Shown: piece after piece, positions 1 through 8,740 of the stretch
How the letters are laid out: each line of letters opens with the position of its first letter
Numbering within the stretch: position 1 is the first letter of the stretch
DNA from: Actinophytocola sp035995025
GTDB lineage: Bacteria > Actinomycetota > Actinomycetes > Mycobacteriales > Pseudonocardiaceae
NCBI GenBank assembly: GCA_035995025.1
Contig: DASYKY010000027.1
Location: 7,164-71,163 of the forward strand
Direction of reading: 5' to 3'
DNA length: 64,000 nucleotides
The notes under the pieces: model-generated
What the model was told of the DNA's origin: nothing
Databases searched by the model: none
What the model saw: only the letters and a program-made list of their open reading frames with translations
Made by a program: the position numbers and the translations under genes

Positions 1-1
1 C

Positions 2-772
2 AACCCGTTCTGGGCGGAGGTGGTCGACGGCCTGGACGCGCAGGCGCGGGCGGCGGGCTTCGAGCTGGTGTTCAACACCGGCGGCCGGCGGCCGGCCCGG
101 GAACGCCAGGCCCTGACCGGGCTGTTGTCCTTCCGGCCGGCGGGCATCGCGCTGCTGGGCCCGGTGGTCCCGTCGGGCGCGATCGCCGCCGCGGCCGCGC
201 ACACCCCGGTCGTGCTGGTGTCCCGCTCGTCCCGGTCGTCCACAGTGGACACCGTGAACGACGACGGCCAGGCGGGCTCCGGCATGGCGGTGGACCACCT
301 GGTGTCCCTGGGACACCGCGACATAGCCCACATCGACGGCGGCGGCGGTTCCCAGGCAGCGCCACGCCGGACCGGCTACGTCAACGCGATGCGCCGCCAC
401 GGCCTGACCCCGCGAGTCGTCCGCGGCGAGTACACGGAGTCGGCGGGCGCGGCGGCGATCCGTTCCCTGCTGGCCAACCCCCCGACCGCGGTGATGGCGG
501 CGAACGACCTGAACGCGGTGGGCGCGATCTCGGCGCTGGAGGCCGCGGGCCTGTCGGTGCCCGCGGACGTGTCGGTGGTGGGCTACGACAACACGTGGCT
601 GGCCGCCCTGCGGCACGTCTCCCTGACCACGATCGACCAGCCCCGCAACGAGATGGGCACGCTGGCCGCGGAGGCGCTGATTCAACGAGTACGGGGCGAA
701 CGGGCAGAACCTGCGCGCCATCTGCTCCGCCCCAGCCTCATCACCCGAGCGACGACCGCCCTACCCCGCTGA
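2..772 (+). CDS. LacI-family transcriptional regulator, C-terminal part
   Basis: The reading frame is already open at the window edge, so the DNA-binding N-terminus lies outside. What is visible is the periplasmic-binding-protein-like sensor domain: a first subdomain, then the VDTVNDDGQAGSGMAVDHL and LGHRDIAHIDG segments, and the typical late segment PTAVMAANDLNAVGAISALEAAGLSVPADVSVVGYDNT. The ending TTIDQPRNEMGTLAAEALIQR is also family-typical. Members bind operators and release them, or bind tighter, when a sugar or nucleoside binds this domain. The ligand cannot be told from the sequence and the regulated genes are probably upstream, outside the window. Confidence 0.93.
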   Translation, partial: NPFWAEVVDGLDAQARAAGFELVFNTGGRRPARERQALTGLLSFRPAGIALLGPVVPSGAIAAAAAHTPVVLVSRSSRSSTVDTVNDDGQAGSGMAVDHLVSLGHRDIAHIDGGGGSQAAPRRTGYVNAMRRHGLTPRVVRGEYTESAGAAAIRSLLANPPTAVMAANDLNAVGAISALEAAGLSVPADVSVVGYDNTWLAALRHVSLTTIDQPRNEMGTLAAEALIQRVRGERAEPARHLLRPSLITRATTALPR

Positions 773-795
773 CCTGGTCGAGATGGGATTGGCAG

Positions 796-1458
796 CTACC
801 TGACGGATTCGAAGTCCCACTCGCCATGAAACATCTCGATGAAGTCGGCCATGAACTGATGACGTTCGCACGCGAGCTTCCGGCCTGCATCAGTCTGCAT
901 GCGCTTCTTGAGGAGAAGGAGCTTCTCATGAAAATGGTTGATGGTTGTACCGCGATGATGTTGATACTCGGTGGCCGACGCGTGCATGACTTCTCGCACG
1001 GACGGGTCGTGAATGGGCCTCTGCACAAACCCGCCGTAAGCAAACGTCCGGGCTATCCCGATCGCTCCCATGGCATCCAGCCGGTCGGCATCCTGCACGC
1101 AGCTTCCTTCGACCGACTGCGACAGCTCGTCCACATTGGCACCGCGGAAGGACATTCGCCGGATTATCTCGGCGACGTCGGTGACGATCCGGCGATCGAC
1201 GCTCTGAGCGCACAGCCATTCCGTCGCTGCGCGCGGCCCCGACTCGCGGTCGCCGGTGAACTTATAGTCGTCGACGTCGTGCAGGAGCGCCGCGAGCTCG
1301 ACAACAAATGTGTCCGCACACTCATCGGAAGCAATGTAGAGGGCCGTTCGTCGTACTCGATCCACATGCCACCAGTCGTGGCCGGTCGGCTCGGCGCCGA
1401 GCCGACCGCGAACGAACTCCGCTGTCCTCGCGATCACATCCTGCCTGGATGAATCCAT
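796..1458 (-). CDS. HD-domain metal-dependent phosphohydrolase
   Basis: A 220-residue soluble protein. The segment GHDWWHVDRVRRTALYIA, followed by ELAALLHDVDDYKF, supplies the paired histidine and HD metal ligands; QDADRLDAMGAIGIARTFAYGG is the later conserved aspartate motif. This arrangement matches the YedJ/YpgQ-type HD hydrolases, which cleave phosphate from nucleotides or related small molecules; the substrate here is unknown. It shares strand with the TIR-domain gene about 90 bp upstream but the two are not tightly coupled. Local GC is lower than in the housekeeping genes, which fits an accessory segment. Confidence 0.85.
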   Translation of the reverse strand: MDSSRQDVIARTAEFVRGRLGAEPTGHDWWHVDRVRRTALYIASDECADTFVVELAALLHDVDDYKFTGDRESGPRAATEWLCAQSVDRRIVTDVAEIIRRMSFRGANVDELSQSVEGSCVQDADRLDAMGAIGIARTFAYGGFVQRPIHDPSVREVMHASATEYQHHRGTTINHFHEKLLLLKKRMQTDAGRKLACERHQFMADFIEMFHGEWDFESVR

Positions 1459-1550
1459 TCACAGGCTCCACAGGTGAGGTCGGCACCGAACTCCAGAGGG
1501 CCTCAGGCTAGCGCGCTCCGAGCGGTGATCAAGCGTTTCGGACGGGCGTG

Positions 1551-2288
1551 TCACGACCAGATCTTTCTGACCACGAGATCGCAGAACTGCTCGACCGAGT
1601 ACTCCGTGGCACGCGCGTAACCAATCGATGGACTCAAGCCGGGCACGACTACGTTCTCGACTATGTACGGCAGGACATACCCGCCCCGCTGTTGTTGCAT
1701 GCGAGCCAGTACGGCACGCCATTCCCAGTTACCGGCCCACTTCGATGCCACGAAGGCCGGCGACAGCAGCACCACCGCAAACCGGCTTTTGGTGAAGTAC
1801 GTACTGTGCAGGTAGGTCGCCAGATCTTCGCCGAGCAGCGCGTGCTGGTGATCCTTGTCGTAGAAGACACGAAGACCCGCGGCCTTCAGACGATGGCTGA
1901 TCTGCTCCGCCACCTTGCGGTCCGGGCCACCGAAGGAGATGACGACGTCGTATTCGTACTCCGCCTTGGCAAGGGACCGCGCTCGACCTCTGAACTGCGC
2001 CGCCGTGATCTCATTGCTCGCGAGATCGGCGGACAGGGCCACGACAGCACGCAACGCGAGTGCGGACGCCCACGAGACGCCGGTTCGCCTGTCGACCGCC
2101 GCAATCGGGCCCAGCCACGCCGATTGCCGGATGTCGAACGTTGACAAGAGCTCGCCGCCCAGTTGGGCGTTGACCGGATTCATCGGCGACGCCCAACTCC
2201 GAACACACAGGTAAAGAAGTGGCCGCCACAAGACCGTGTGCCACATCGGTTGGCGATAGTTGAAGACGGGCTCGTCTTCGATGCGCAA
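1551..2288 (-). CDS. TIR-domain protein, N-terminus probably truncated by a frameshift
   Basis: Residues about 112-200 form a TIR domain: YDVVISFGG strand, DRKVAEQISHRLKAAGLRVFYDKD helix and strand, then SRFAVVLLSPAFVASKW. The glutamate at residue 189 in the NWEWRAVL segment sits where TIR NADases carry their catalytic Glu. Residues 1-105 are not TIR and look like helices with aromatic residues (WHTVLWRPLLYLC). The only start in this frame is a TTG with a poor ribosome site. The frame stays open without a start codon for about 140 bp further upstream, overlapping the neighbouring helical gene. Bacterial TIR proteins often degrade NAD during antiphage defence; that role is inferred here. Confidence 0.8.
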   Translation of the reverse strand: MRIEDEPVFNYRQPMWHTVLWRPLLYLCVRSWASPMNPVNAQLGGELLSTFDIRQSAWLGPIAAVDRRTGVSWASALALRAVVALSADLASNEITAAQFRGRARSLAKAEYEYDVVISFGGPDRKVAEQISHRLKAAGLRVFYDKDHQHALLGEDLATYLHSTYFTKSRFAVVLLSPAFVASKWAGNWEWRAVLARMQQQRGGYVLPYIVENVVVPGLSPSIGYARATEYSVEQFCDLVVRKIWS

Positions 2289-2302
2289 CCTGCCATAGCC
2301 GT

Positions 2303-3127
2303 TCAGGCACTGCGAGAGCAGATACCCGCGCGCGTCGATGGATTCGTCACTTCGACCACGTGATTGCTCAAGAACGTGAGGGCGAGAATGCGTTGCATCA
2401 CCGAGGCGTGCGCCAGGGACATCTCCGTTTCAACGAAGCGTGTGGCCAGGCGCAGCGATTCGCGAACTGTCACGTCACCGCCGAGGCCGGCGGACCGTAC
2501 CCTGGTCAACGCCAGTGTCGGATAGAACGTGTAGACGAGCGCCGGTTCCTCACCGGGCCGAAGTGGCCAGCCTCCTGACCTGTCCTGTCGCTCCAGCAGC
2601 GCGCCGAGCAGATCCGTGATCTCACGGCGAAACCTCCGGGCAAGGACCTTGCGCTGCAGGAGACCGAACAACAGCTGCGACATCGCCCAATTCGTGGCCC
2701 CGGCCTTCGGGTTTCGGTCGTGACCTCTGACCTGACCGTTCCGGCCGACGAGGGACGCTGCCGCCACGACCACCGGATCCACTAGCCGAGGTGACAAGTC
2801 AGGTATGCCACTGATGCCGGCCACCAAGCCGCCGGCAGAGGCAGACGAGTGGGCGTTCTGACCGAACTCGTGTGCCTCGAACCGGCCTCCGGACAACATC
2901 GCGCGCCTGACCAGAGATTGCGCGATGTGCTCGATTGAGGCAACGCCGAGTAGCTCCGCCGCCAGCCCCAGCGTCGGAGAACGGTCGATCGCTCCATCGG
3001 GTCGCATGCCGGAGTTCCGCACTGCAATCACCTGCCGCAACGTCACCAACGGTAACGCCGCTGTGCGCATGCGGGTATCTCCGATTTCCCACATCAGATC
3101 CTGATGCGGATCTGATGCGGGCGTCAT
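2303..3127 (-). CDS. Helical-toroid-like protein (cyclase/prenyltransferase-like fold), probable front half of the TIR protein
   Basis: A 274-residue product rich in helices. The stretch DLLGALLERQDRSGGWPLRPGEEPALVYTFYPTLALTRV resembles the QW-type repeat of terpene-cyclase/prenyltransferase alpha-alpha toroids, although catalytic motifs are not evident, so a sensing or scaffold role is likelier than catalysis. The last residues (NPSTRAGICSRSA) look out of frame. The minus-one frame from the same place reads DESIDARGYLLSQCLNGYGRL and runs straight into the TIR protein. I infer an ancestral toroid-TIR fusion broken by a one-base change, or joined by frameshifting. It starts at an ATG 15 bp downstream of the SGNH hydrolase gene. 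Confidence 0.6.
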   Translation of the reverse strand: MTPASDPHQDLMWEIGDTRMRTAALPLVTLRQVIAVRNSGMRPDGAIDRSPTLGLAAELLGVASIEHIAQSLVRRAMLSGGRFEAHEFGQNAHSSASAGGLVAGISGIPDLSPRLVDPVVVAAASLVGRNGQVRGHDRNPKAGATNWAMSQLLFGLLQRKVLARRFRREITDLLGALLERQDRSGGWPLRPGEEPALVYTFYPTLALTRVRSAGLGGDVTVRESLRLATRFVETEMSLAHASVMQRILALTFLSNHVVEVTNPSTRAGICSRSA

Positions 3128-3142
3128 CCAGGCGAATGTCTG

Positions 3143-3997
3143 CTAGCCGGCTGCGACGGCAGCGCCGACCACCTGGGCCATGCCCTGCATGCCGCGGGCG
3201 TTGGGGTGCAGCGGGGCCGCCAGGTTGGCCGGGATGAACGGTTCCACCCAGCGGACCGAGCCCGGTGTGCAGACGTCGTGGCCGACGCCCGGGGTGCGAA
3301 TGTCCACATAGGTCGCACCGTGCGTGGCGGCGGTGTCCGCGAGGACCTGGTTCAGCTGGTCCACCTTCGCCTGGATGTAGGTCGCGTCGCGGCCCCACAG
3401 CTGCACGCTCGGGTAGCAGCCGCCGGCGCGGATGTAGTACGTGTAGCCGACCACGAGGATCCGCGCGGAAGGCGACCGCGAATGGATGCCGTCCAGGACC
3501 GCCGCCACGCGCGGCGCCACAGCGGCGACGCGCTCGCCGTACACGTCGCGGCCGCCCGCGGTGTTCTCCTCCGCGCACGAGTCGCCGAACGGGGGCGGCA
3601 GCAGGTTCAGGCACGACTGCGCGAGACCGGTGAGGCCCGCGTCGTTGCCGCCGATCTGCAGCGTCACGACCGACGTGTCCGGGGTCAGGGCGTTGAACTG
3701 CGGCGCCGCGGTACCGAGGTCGGTCTCCTGCGGGTTCGTCATGTCGACGGTGTCCGCGCCGGAGCACGTGACGTCGGTGATGGGCAGGCCCAGCTGCCGG
3801 GCGACGAGCTTCGGGTAGTTCGCCGTGGATCGGAGGCAGCCGAGGAAGCTCAGGTCGGGGTTCGGGATCAGCGGGCCCGACGCGGCCGAGTCACCGAGGG
3901 CGACGTACCGGCCCGGCGCCGCGGACGCGACCCCGGCGGGCAGGAACGAGGCGAGCAGGACGACCGCGAACGCGGGCAGCAGACGGCGGAGCATCAT
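3143..3997 (-). CDS. Secreted SGNH/GDSL-family hydrolase (lipase/esterase)
   Basis: About 284 residues with a signal peptide (MMLRRLLPAFAVVLLASFLPAGVASA). Block I is YVALGDSAASGP with the nucleophile Ser, block III is LQIGGNDAGLT, and block V is the late LHPNARGM with the catalytic His. This is the arrangement of the secreted Streptomyces-type lipases that hydrolyse acyl esters outside the cell. Cysteine pairs (FLGCLRS/DVTCSG, SCLNLL/DSCAEE) would form disulfides. The ATG at 3997 has GGAGG eight bases before it and is preferred to the in-frame GTG at 4006, which overlaps that ribosome site. Confidence 0.9.
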   Translation of the reverse strand: MMLRRLLPAFAVVLLASFLPAGVASAAPGRYVALGDSAASGPLIPNPDLSFLGCLRSTANYPKLVARQLGLPITDVTCSGADTVDMTNPQETDLGTAAPQFNALTPDTSVVTLQIGGNDAGLTGLAQSCLNLLPPPFGDSCAEENTAGGRDVYGERVAAVAPRVAAVLDGIHSRSPSARILVVGYTYYIRAGGCYPSVQLWGRDATYIQAKVDQLNQVLADTAATHGATYVDIRTPGVGHDVCTPGSVRWVEPFIPANLAAPLHPNARGMQGMAQVVGAAVAAG

Positions 3998-4063
3998 CGT
4001 CGACACCTCCAGCAGGGATGTGAACGAGTGTCACGTCCCCGCCGGAGGCTTGTCCATCACCCA

Positions 4064-5563
4064 CTAGGAGGCAGTTACCCGCTCCCGCGACGGGAACAGC
4101 CGGCGGATCAGCGGCCACAGCAGCACGACCGCCACGATCACGTACACCGTCACCGAGAACGTCGTGTTCACCAGGCCCGTCAGCGAGCCGTCGCTGATCT
4201 GCAGCGCGCGGCGCATCTGCTGCTCGGCCGCCGGCCCGAGGATCGCGCCCAGGATCGCCGGCAGCACCGGCAGCCCGTAGCGGCGCATCGCGAACCCGAG
4301 CGCGCCGATCACGAACAGCACGATCAGGTCGACCACCTGCCCCGACACCGCGTACGCGCCGACCGAGGCGAAGAACAGGATCCCCGCGTACAGGTACGGC
4401 CGCGGGATCGCCAGCAGCTTCGACCACACCGGCGCCATCGGCAGGTTCAGCACCAGCAGCAGCACCGTGCCGACGAACAGCGACGCGATCAGCCCCCACA
4501 CCAGGTCCGGCTCGCGCTCGAACAGCAGCGGCCCCGGCTGGATCCCGTACTGCTGGAACGCCGCCAGCATCACGGCGGCCGTCGCCGTCGTCGGCAGGCC
4601 CAGCGTCAGCATCGTGACCAGCGTGCCCGACGCGGACGCCGACGCCGTCGACTCCGGGCCCGCCACGCCCTCGATCGCGCCCGAGCCGAACTCGTCGCGG
4701 TGCTTGGAGAGACGCTTCTCCGTGGCGTAGGACAGGAACGTCGGGATCTCCGCGCCACCGGCCGGGATCGCGCCGAACGGGAACCCGATCAGCGGCCCGC
4801 GCAGCCACGGCTTCCACGTCCGCCGCAGGTCCTCGCGGCCCAGCCACGGGCGGCCCACCGGGATCGGCCCGCCCGGCTGGTGCCGCAGCCGCGACGCCAC
4901 CCACAGCGACTCGCCGACCGCGAACAACCCGACCGCGACGATGACCACGTCGATGCCGTCGGCCAGTGCCAGCGAGCCGAACGTCAGCCGTGACTGGCCG
5001 GTCATCTCGTCCAGGCCGACCAGCCCGATCGTGAGGCCGATCAGCAGCGACGCGAACCCGCGCACCCGGGAACGGCCGAGCACCGACGTGACCGCGATGA
5101 ACGCCAGGAGCATCACCGCGAAGTAGTCCGGCGCGCCAAGGTCCACCGCGAGCGACGCGACCACCGGCGCCAGCAGCACCAGCGCCATCGTGCCGACCAT
5201 GGCGCCCACGAAGTGCCCGATCGCCGCCGCCGCGAGCGCTTGCGACCCGCGGCCCTGCTTGGCCATCTGGTTGCCCTCGATCGCCGTGACCACCGAGGCC
5301 GACTCGCCGGGCGTGTTCAGCAGGATCGACGTCGTCGAGCCGCCGAACATGCCGCCGTAGTAGATGCCGGCGAACATGATCATCGCGGCGACCGGCTCCA
5401 GCCCGTAGGTCACCGGCAGCAGCAGCGCCACCGCCATCGCGGGCCCGATGCCCGGCAGCACGCCGATGAACGTGCCGAGCAGCACGCCGATCGCGGCCAG
5501 CAGCAGGTTGGTGGGCGTCAGCGCGGTGCCGAAGCCGTCGATCAGCTGGCTCAGGGAGTCCAT
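4064..5563 (-). CDS. tctA: Tripartite tricarboxylate transporter, large membrane subunit TctA
   Basis: A 499-residue polytopic membrane protein. The N-terminal segment IGVLLGTFIGVLPGIGPAMAVALLLP and the central PFGAIPAGGAEIPTFLSYATEKRLSK with GVAGPESTASASASGTLVTMLTLGLP are the two conserved TctA loops. The family uses an ion gradient to import di- or tricarboxylates handed over by the TctC binding protein. The gene is the last of a tctC-tctB-tctA operon, two bases after tctB. It is divergent from a citrate-type two-component system that probably controls it. Confidence 0.95.
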   Translation of the reverse strand: MDSLSQLIDGFGTALTPTNLLLAAIGVLLGTFIGVLPGIGPAMAVALLLPVTYGLEPVAAMIMFAGIYYGGMFGGSTTSILLNTPGESASVVTAIEGNQMAKQGRGSQALAAAAIGHFVGAMVGTMALVLLAPVVASLAVDLGAPDYFAVMLLAFIAVTSVLGRSRVRGFASLLIGLTIGLVGLDEMTGQSRLTFGSLALADGIDVVIVAVGLFAVGESLWVASRLRHQPGGPIPVGRPWLGREDLRRTWKPWLRGPLIGFPFGAIPAGGAEIPTFLSYATEKRLSKHRDEFGSGAIEGVAGPESTASASASGTLVTMLTLGLPTTATAAVMLAAFQQYGIQPGPLLFEREPDLVWGLIASLFVGTVLLLVLNLPMAPVWSKLLAIPRPYLYAGILFFASVGAYAVSGQVVDLIVLFVIGALGFAMRRYGLPVLPAILGAILGPAAEQQMRRALQISDGSLTGLVNTTFSVTVYVIVAVVLLWPLIRRLFPSRERVTAS

Positions 5564-5565
5564 GC

Positions 5566-6078
5566 CTACAGCACCTCCATCAGCGGGCCACCGGGCAGCG
5601 GCACCCCGAGCAGGTTGTTGAACACCAGGTAGGTGGCGATGGAGAGCGCCGCGGCGATCAGCGGGTCACGCACGAGGCCGCGGCTGCCGAGCGCGTACGC
5701 GGCGCCCCAGAACAGGATCGCGCCGGAGATGGGAAAGCCGACGACGCCGATCAGCGCCGCGTTCGCGAGGAACGCCGCGGACAGCAGCAGCACGGTCCGC
5801 CAGTCGCTCGGCGCGGCCAGGTCGACGTCCTCGCCGGTCTCCGACTCGCCGCGCACGCCGCGCAGCACGTCCCGCGCCAGCAGCGCGGCGACCACGAGCA
5901 GCAGCACGCCGACGACGACGGGCACCGCCTTCGGGCCGACCGGGCCGCGCTGCGCGAAGTCGGTGGGGATGCGGACCGCGTCGGTCAGCACCAGCACGCC
6001 GAGCACGACCAGCAGCGCGCACATGCCCAGCTCGGAACGGTCGGCGCGCGACCCGGTCCGCTCCTCGGTGACGGTCAT
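5566..6078 (-). CDS. tctB: Tripartite tricarboxylate transporter, small membrane subunit TctB
   Basis: A 170-residue protein with four predicted membrane segments (LGMCALLVVLGVLVLTDAV near the start, VVVGVLLLVVAALLA, VLLLSAAFLANAALIGVVGFPISGAILFWGAAYALG and a final LIAAALSIATYLVFNNLLGV). Size and layout match TctB, the poorly conserved partner of TctA. The ATG overlaps the tctC stop in an ATGA junction, which fixes the start and implies translational coupling; a longer upstream frame is an artefact of the tctC coding sequence. Confidence 0.92.
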   Translation of the reverse strand: MTVTEERTGSRADRSELGMCALLVVLGVLVLTDAVRIPTDFAQRGPVGPKAVPVVVGVLLLVVAALLARDVLRGVRGESETGEDVDLAAPSDWRTVLLLSAAFLANAALIGVVGFPISGAILFWGAAYALGSRGLVRDPLIAAALSIATYLVFNNLLGVPLPGGPLMEVL

Positions 6079-7061
6079 TGCAGCCCCAGCTCGGTCAGCA
6101 CGGTCTCCACCTGGTCGTCCTGGTCGGCGAGGAACTCGCCGAACTCGTCGCCGGTCTGGAACGCCTTCGTCCAGCCGTTGCGCTCCAGCGCGTCGCGCCA
6201 CTGCGGGGTGTCCTGCAGGTCGGTGAACAGGTCGACCAGCTTGCGCTGGTCGCCCGCCGAGATGCCGGGCGGCGCGACGACGCCGCGCCAGTTCGTGAAC
6301 TCGACGTCCACTCCGGACTCGACGAGCGTGGGCCCGTCGATGCCCTCCATCCGCTCCTTGCTGGTGACCGCGAGGACGCGCAGCTCGCCCGCCTCGATCT
6401 GGTCGCGGGACTCGCCGACGCCGGAGACGCCGACCGCGACCTTGCCGCCGAGCACGGACGCGAGCAGCTCGCCGCCGCCGTCGAACGGCACGTAATTCAC
6501 CGACTTGGGGGTGACCCCGGCGCCCTTCGCGAACAGCATCGCGGCGAGGTGGTCGGGGCCGCCGGGCGAGGACCCGCCGCCGACCGGGACGTCACCGGGG
6601 TCCGCCTGCCACGCCTTCACCAGGTCGGCGACCGTCTTGTACGGGGAGTCCTTCGCCACCACGACGATGTCCGGCTCCTCGATGAGCTTGCAGATCGGCG
6701 TGGTGTCCTGAAGCGACGATGGCGAGTTGTTGGTGTGCACGCTGCCCACCACGCCGAGTCCCATGGACATGACCATCTTGTCGTTGCCGCGCTCGCTGAC
6801 GAGCCGGCCGAGCCCGACGGTGCCGCCCGCGCCGGGCAGGTTGAACACCTCGACATTGCGCGAGAGGTCGCCCTCCTCCATGGCCTTCGCGGCGGTGCGG
6901 GCGGTGACGTCGTAGCCGCCGCCGGGCGAGTTGGGCACCATGACACGCAGTCCGCGCACCTGGCTGCCCGGCGCGTCGTCCGACCCGGAGCTGACCAGCG
7001 GTGGGATCACCAGGACGGCCGCGAGGGCGGCGAGACCGGCGACCAACGGTTTCCCTTGCAT
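6075..7061 (-). CDS. tctC: Tripartite tricarboxylate transporter substrate-binding protein TctC (Bug family)
   Basis: A 328-residue extracytoplasmic solute receptor. A hydrophobic leader (LVAGLAALAAVLVIPPLVSSG) precedes RGLRVMVPNSPGGGYDVTAR and NLPGAGGTVGLGRL, both signature segments of the Bug/TctC family that wrap the carboxylate ligand; PVGGGSSPGGPDHLAA and VNYVPFDGGGELLASVLGGKVAVGVSG follow as expected. No lipobox cysteine is present, so it is probably membrane-anchored by its leader or secreted. It heads the tct operon and is transcribed away from the sensor kinase gene; its start is about 130 bp from that gene's start. Confidence 0.93.
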   Translation of the reverse strand: MQGKPLVAGLAALAAVLVIPPLVSSGSDDAPGSQVRGLRVMVPNSPGGGYDVTARTAAKAMEEGDLSRNVEVFNLPGAGGTVGLGRLVSERGNDKMVMSMGLGVVGSVHTNNSPSSLQDTTPICKLIEEPDIVVVAKDSPYKTVADLVKAWQADPGDVPVGGGSSPGGPDHLAAMLFAKGAGVTPKSVNYVPFDGGGELLASVLGGKVAVGVSGVGESRDQIEAGELRVLAVTSKERMEGIDGPTLVESGVDVEFTNWRGVVAPPGISAGDQRKLVDLFTDLQDTPQWRDALERNGWTKAFQTGDEFGEFLADQDDQVETVLTELGLQ

Positions 7062-7189
7062 CGGAGCCTCTCTGCTCGATACCCGTGCCTCGCATCGTGC
7101 CCAGGCCGTGGCGGTCGCGTCGCGTTGCGCGCGCAACGGTCGTTGTGGTCGTTGTGTTCACGCGACGCGCTTGCGCGCTGGGTGACACT

Positions 7190-8740
7190 GTGTCGGTGGC
7201 GGACCGCGGTTCCCTGTCCCGGCAGCTGCTCGGCTGGCAGTTGCTGATCGTCGCGACCCTCGTCGGGGCGGTCGCGCTGTTCTCCGGGTTCCAGGCGTCG
7301 AAGTCCTTCCGGGACACCGAGGGCCGCCGGATGCTGTCGATCGCCGAGGACGTGGCGGCGACGGGCGGGGTGCGCGAGGCGCTCGCGGACCCGTTGCGCC
7401 ACCACCAGCTGCCGACGTTCGCGGAGAGCGCGCGGAACCTGTCCGGCGCGGCGTCCGTCGTGATCGCCGACGCCGGCCGGACCGTGCTGACCTCGCCGGA
7501 CCCCGCACAGCTCGGCGAGCCGCTGCCGATCGGCGAGAGCATGATCCCGTCCGGCCGGTCGTGGGTCGGCGTGGTCGGCGACTCGCTCGTCGCGCACGTG
7601 CCGGTGATGAACAAGTTCGGCGACGTGATCGGGATCGTGGCGGCGGGCCAGGACCTGCCGACGTTCTTGGAGGGGATCGTGCAGTCGCCCGAGGAGGGGC
7701 TGCTGATCGTCTCGATCGCGACCGTGCTCGGCGTGGTCGGCTCGGCGCTGGTGGCGCGGCGGGTGAAGCGGCAGACGTTCGGCCTGGAGCCGCTGGAGAT
7801 CGCCGGGCTGGTGGAACACCGGGAGGCGATGCTGCACGGCATCCGCGAGGGCGTCGTCGGGCTCGACCGGTCCGGCCGGATCACGCTGGTCAACGACCAG
7901 GCACGCCGGCTGCTGTCGCTGCCGGCGGATGCGGTGGGCCGGTCGGTCGAGGAGCTGTCGCTGAACGACCGGCTGGTCGACGTGCTGACCGGCCGCGCGG
8001 GTGGCGCGGACCAGATCGTGCTGCGCCGCGGCCGGGTGCTGATTATGAACCGGATGCCGATCTCGTTGCGGGAGCACGAGATCGGCGCGGTCGTGACGCT
8101 GCGGGACCGCACGGAGATCGTGACGCTGGAACACGAGCTGGACACGACGCGGAGCACGACCGACGCGCTGCGGGCGCAGGCGCACGAGTTCACCAACCGC
8201 CTGCACACGATCGCCGGGCTGATCGAGCTGGGCGAGTTCGACGAGGTGCGCCGCTACGTCGACCGGGTGAGCCACACGCGCGAGGCGTGGCAGGCGGAGG
8301 TCGGCGACCGGGTCACCGACACCGCGGTGGCCGCGCTGCTGGTCGCGAAGGCCAGCGTGGCGGCGGAGCGCGGGGTCGGGCTGCGGCTGACACCGCGGTC
8401 CCGGCTATCCACAGTGGACGAGCAGCTGTCGGCGGACCTGGTGACGGTCATCGGGAACCTCGTGGACAACGCGCTGGACGCGGCGGACGAGTGGATCGAG
8501 GTCGACCTCACGCAGACGGCGGACGAGGTGTGCGTGGTGGTGACGGACTCCGGGCCGGGGGTGGCGCCGGACCTGGCGGAGGAGGTGTTCCGGCACGGCT
8601 TCACCACCAAGGCGGCCGAGCAGGGTGAGCGCGGGCTTGGCCTGGCGCTGACCCGGCAGACGTGCCTGCGCCGCGCGGGCTCGATCTGCGTGGACGGCTC
8701 GGTGTTCACCGCCCGCCTGCCGAGCGGGGCGCTGCGGTGA
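7190..8740 (+). CDS. CitA/DcuS-family sensor histidine kinase
   Basis: About 516 residues. One membrane segment near residues 12-35, an extracytoplasmic PAS-like sensor (residues about 40-170), a second membrane segment (LLIVSIATVLGVVGSALVA), a cytoplasmic PAS domain (AMLHGIREGVVGLDRSGRITLVNDQARRLL) and a SpoB-type kinase core. The phosphoacceptor is His332 in AQAHEFTNRLHTIAGL. The N box is VIGNLVDNALDAA and the G boxes are DSGPGVAPDLAEEVF and RGLGLALTR. CitA/DcuS kinases sense citrate or C4-dicarboxylates outside the cell. Divergence from tctCBA suggests it controls that importer. Start is GTG at 7190 or 7196. Confidence 0.92.
   Translation: MSVADRGSLSRQLLGWQLLIVATLVGAVALFSGFQASKSFRDTEGRRMLSIAEDVAATGGVREALADPLRHHQLPTFAESARNLSGAASVVIADAGRTVLTSPDPAQLGEPLPIGESMIPSGRSWVGVVGDSLVAHVPVMNKFGDVIGIVAAGQDLPTFLEGIVQSPEEGLLIVSIATVLGVVGSALVARRVKRQTFGLEPLEIAGLVEHREAMLHGIREGVVGLDRSGRITLVNDQARRLLSLPADAVGRSVEELSLNDRLVDVLTGRAGGADQIVLRRGRVLIMNRMPISLREHEIGAVVTLRDRTEIVTLEHELDTTRSTTDALRAQAHEFTNRLHTIAGLIELGEFDEVRRYVDRVSHTREAWQAEVGDRVTDTAVAALLVAKASVAAERGVGLRLTPRSRLSTVDEQLSADLVTVIGNLVDNALDAADEWIEVDLTQTADEVCVVVTDSGPGVAPDLAEEVFRHGFTTKAAEQGERGLGLALTRQTCLRRAGSICVDGSVFTARLPSGALR

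Noticed and set aside
2345..2370. Programmed minus-one frameshift joining the toroid and TIR frames
   Set aside because: No X-XXY-YYZ slippery heptamer or obvious stimulatory stem is visible; a mutation or sequence error explains the shift more simply, so it is only kept as a possibility.
3206..4993. Long plus-strand frame of about 595 codons across the SGNH and tctA genes
   Set aside because: It runs antisense to two clear genes, is dominated by Arg, Gln, His and Asp in low-complexity order, and arises from GC-rich third-position bias.
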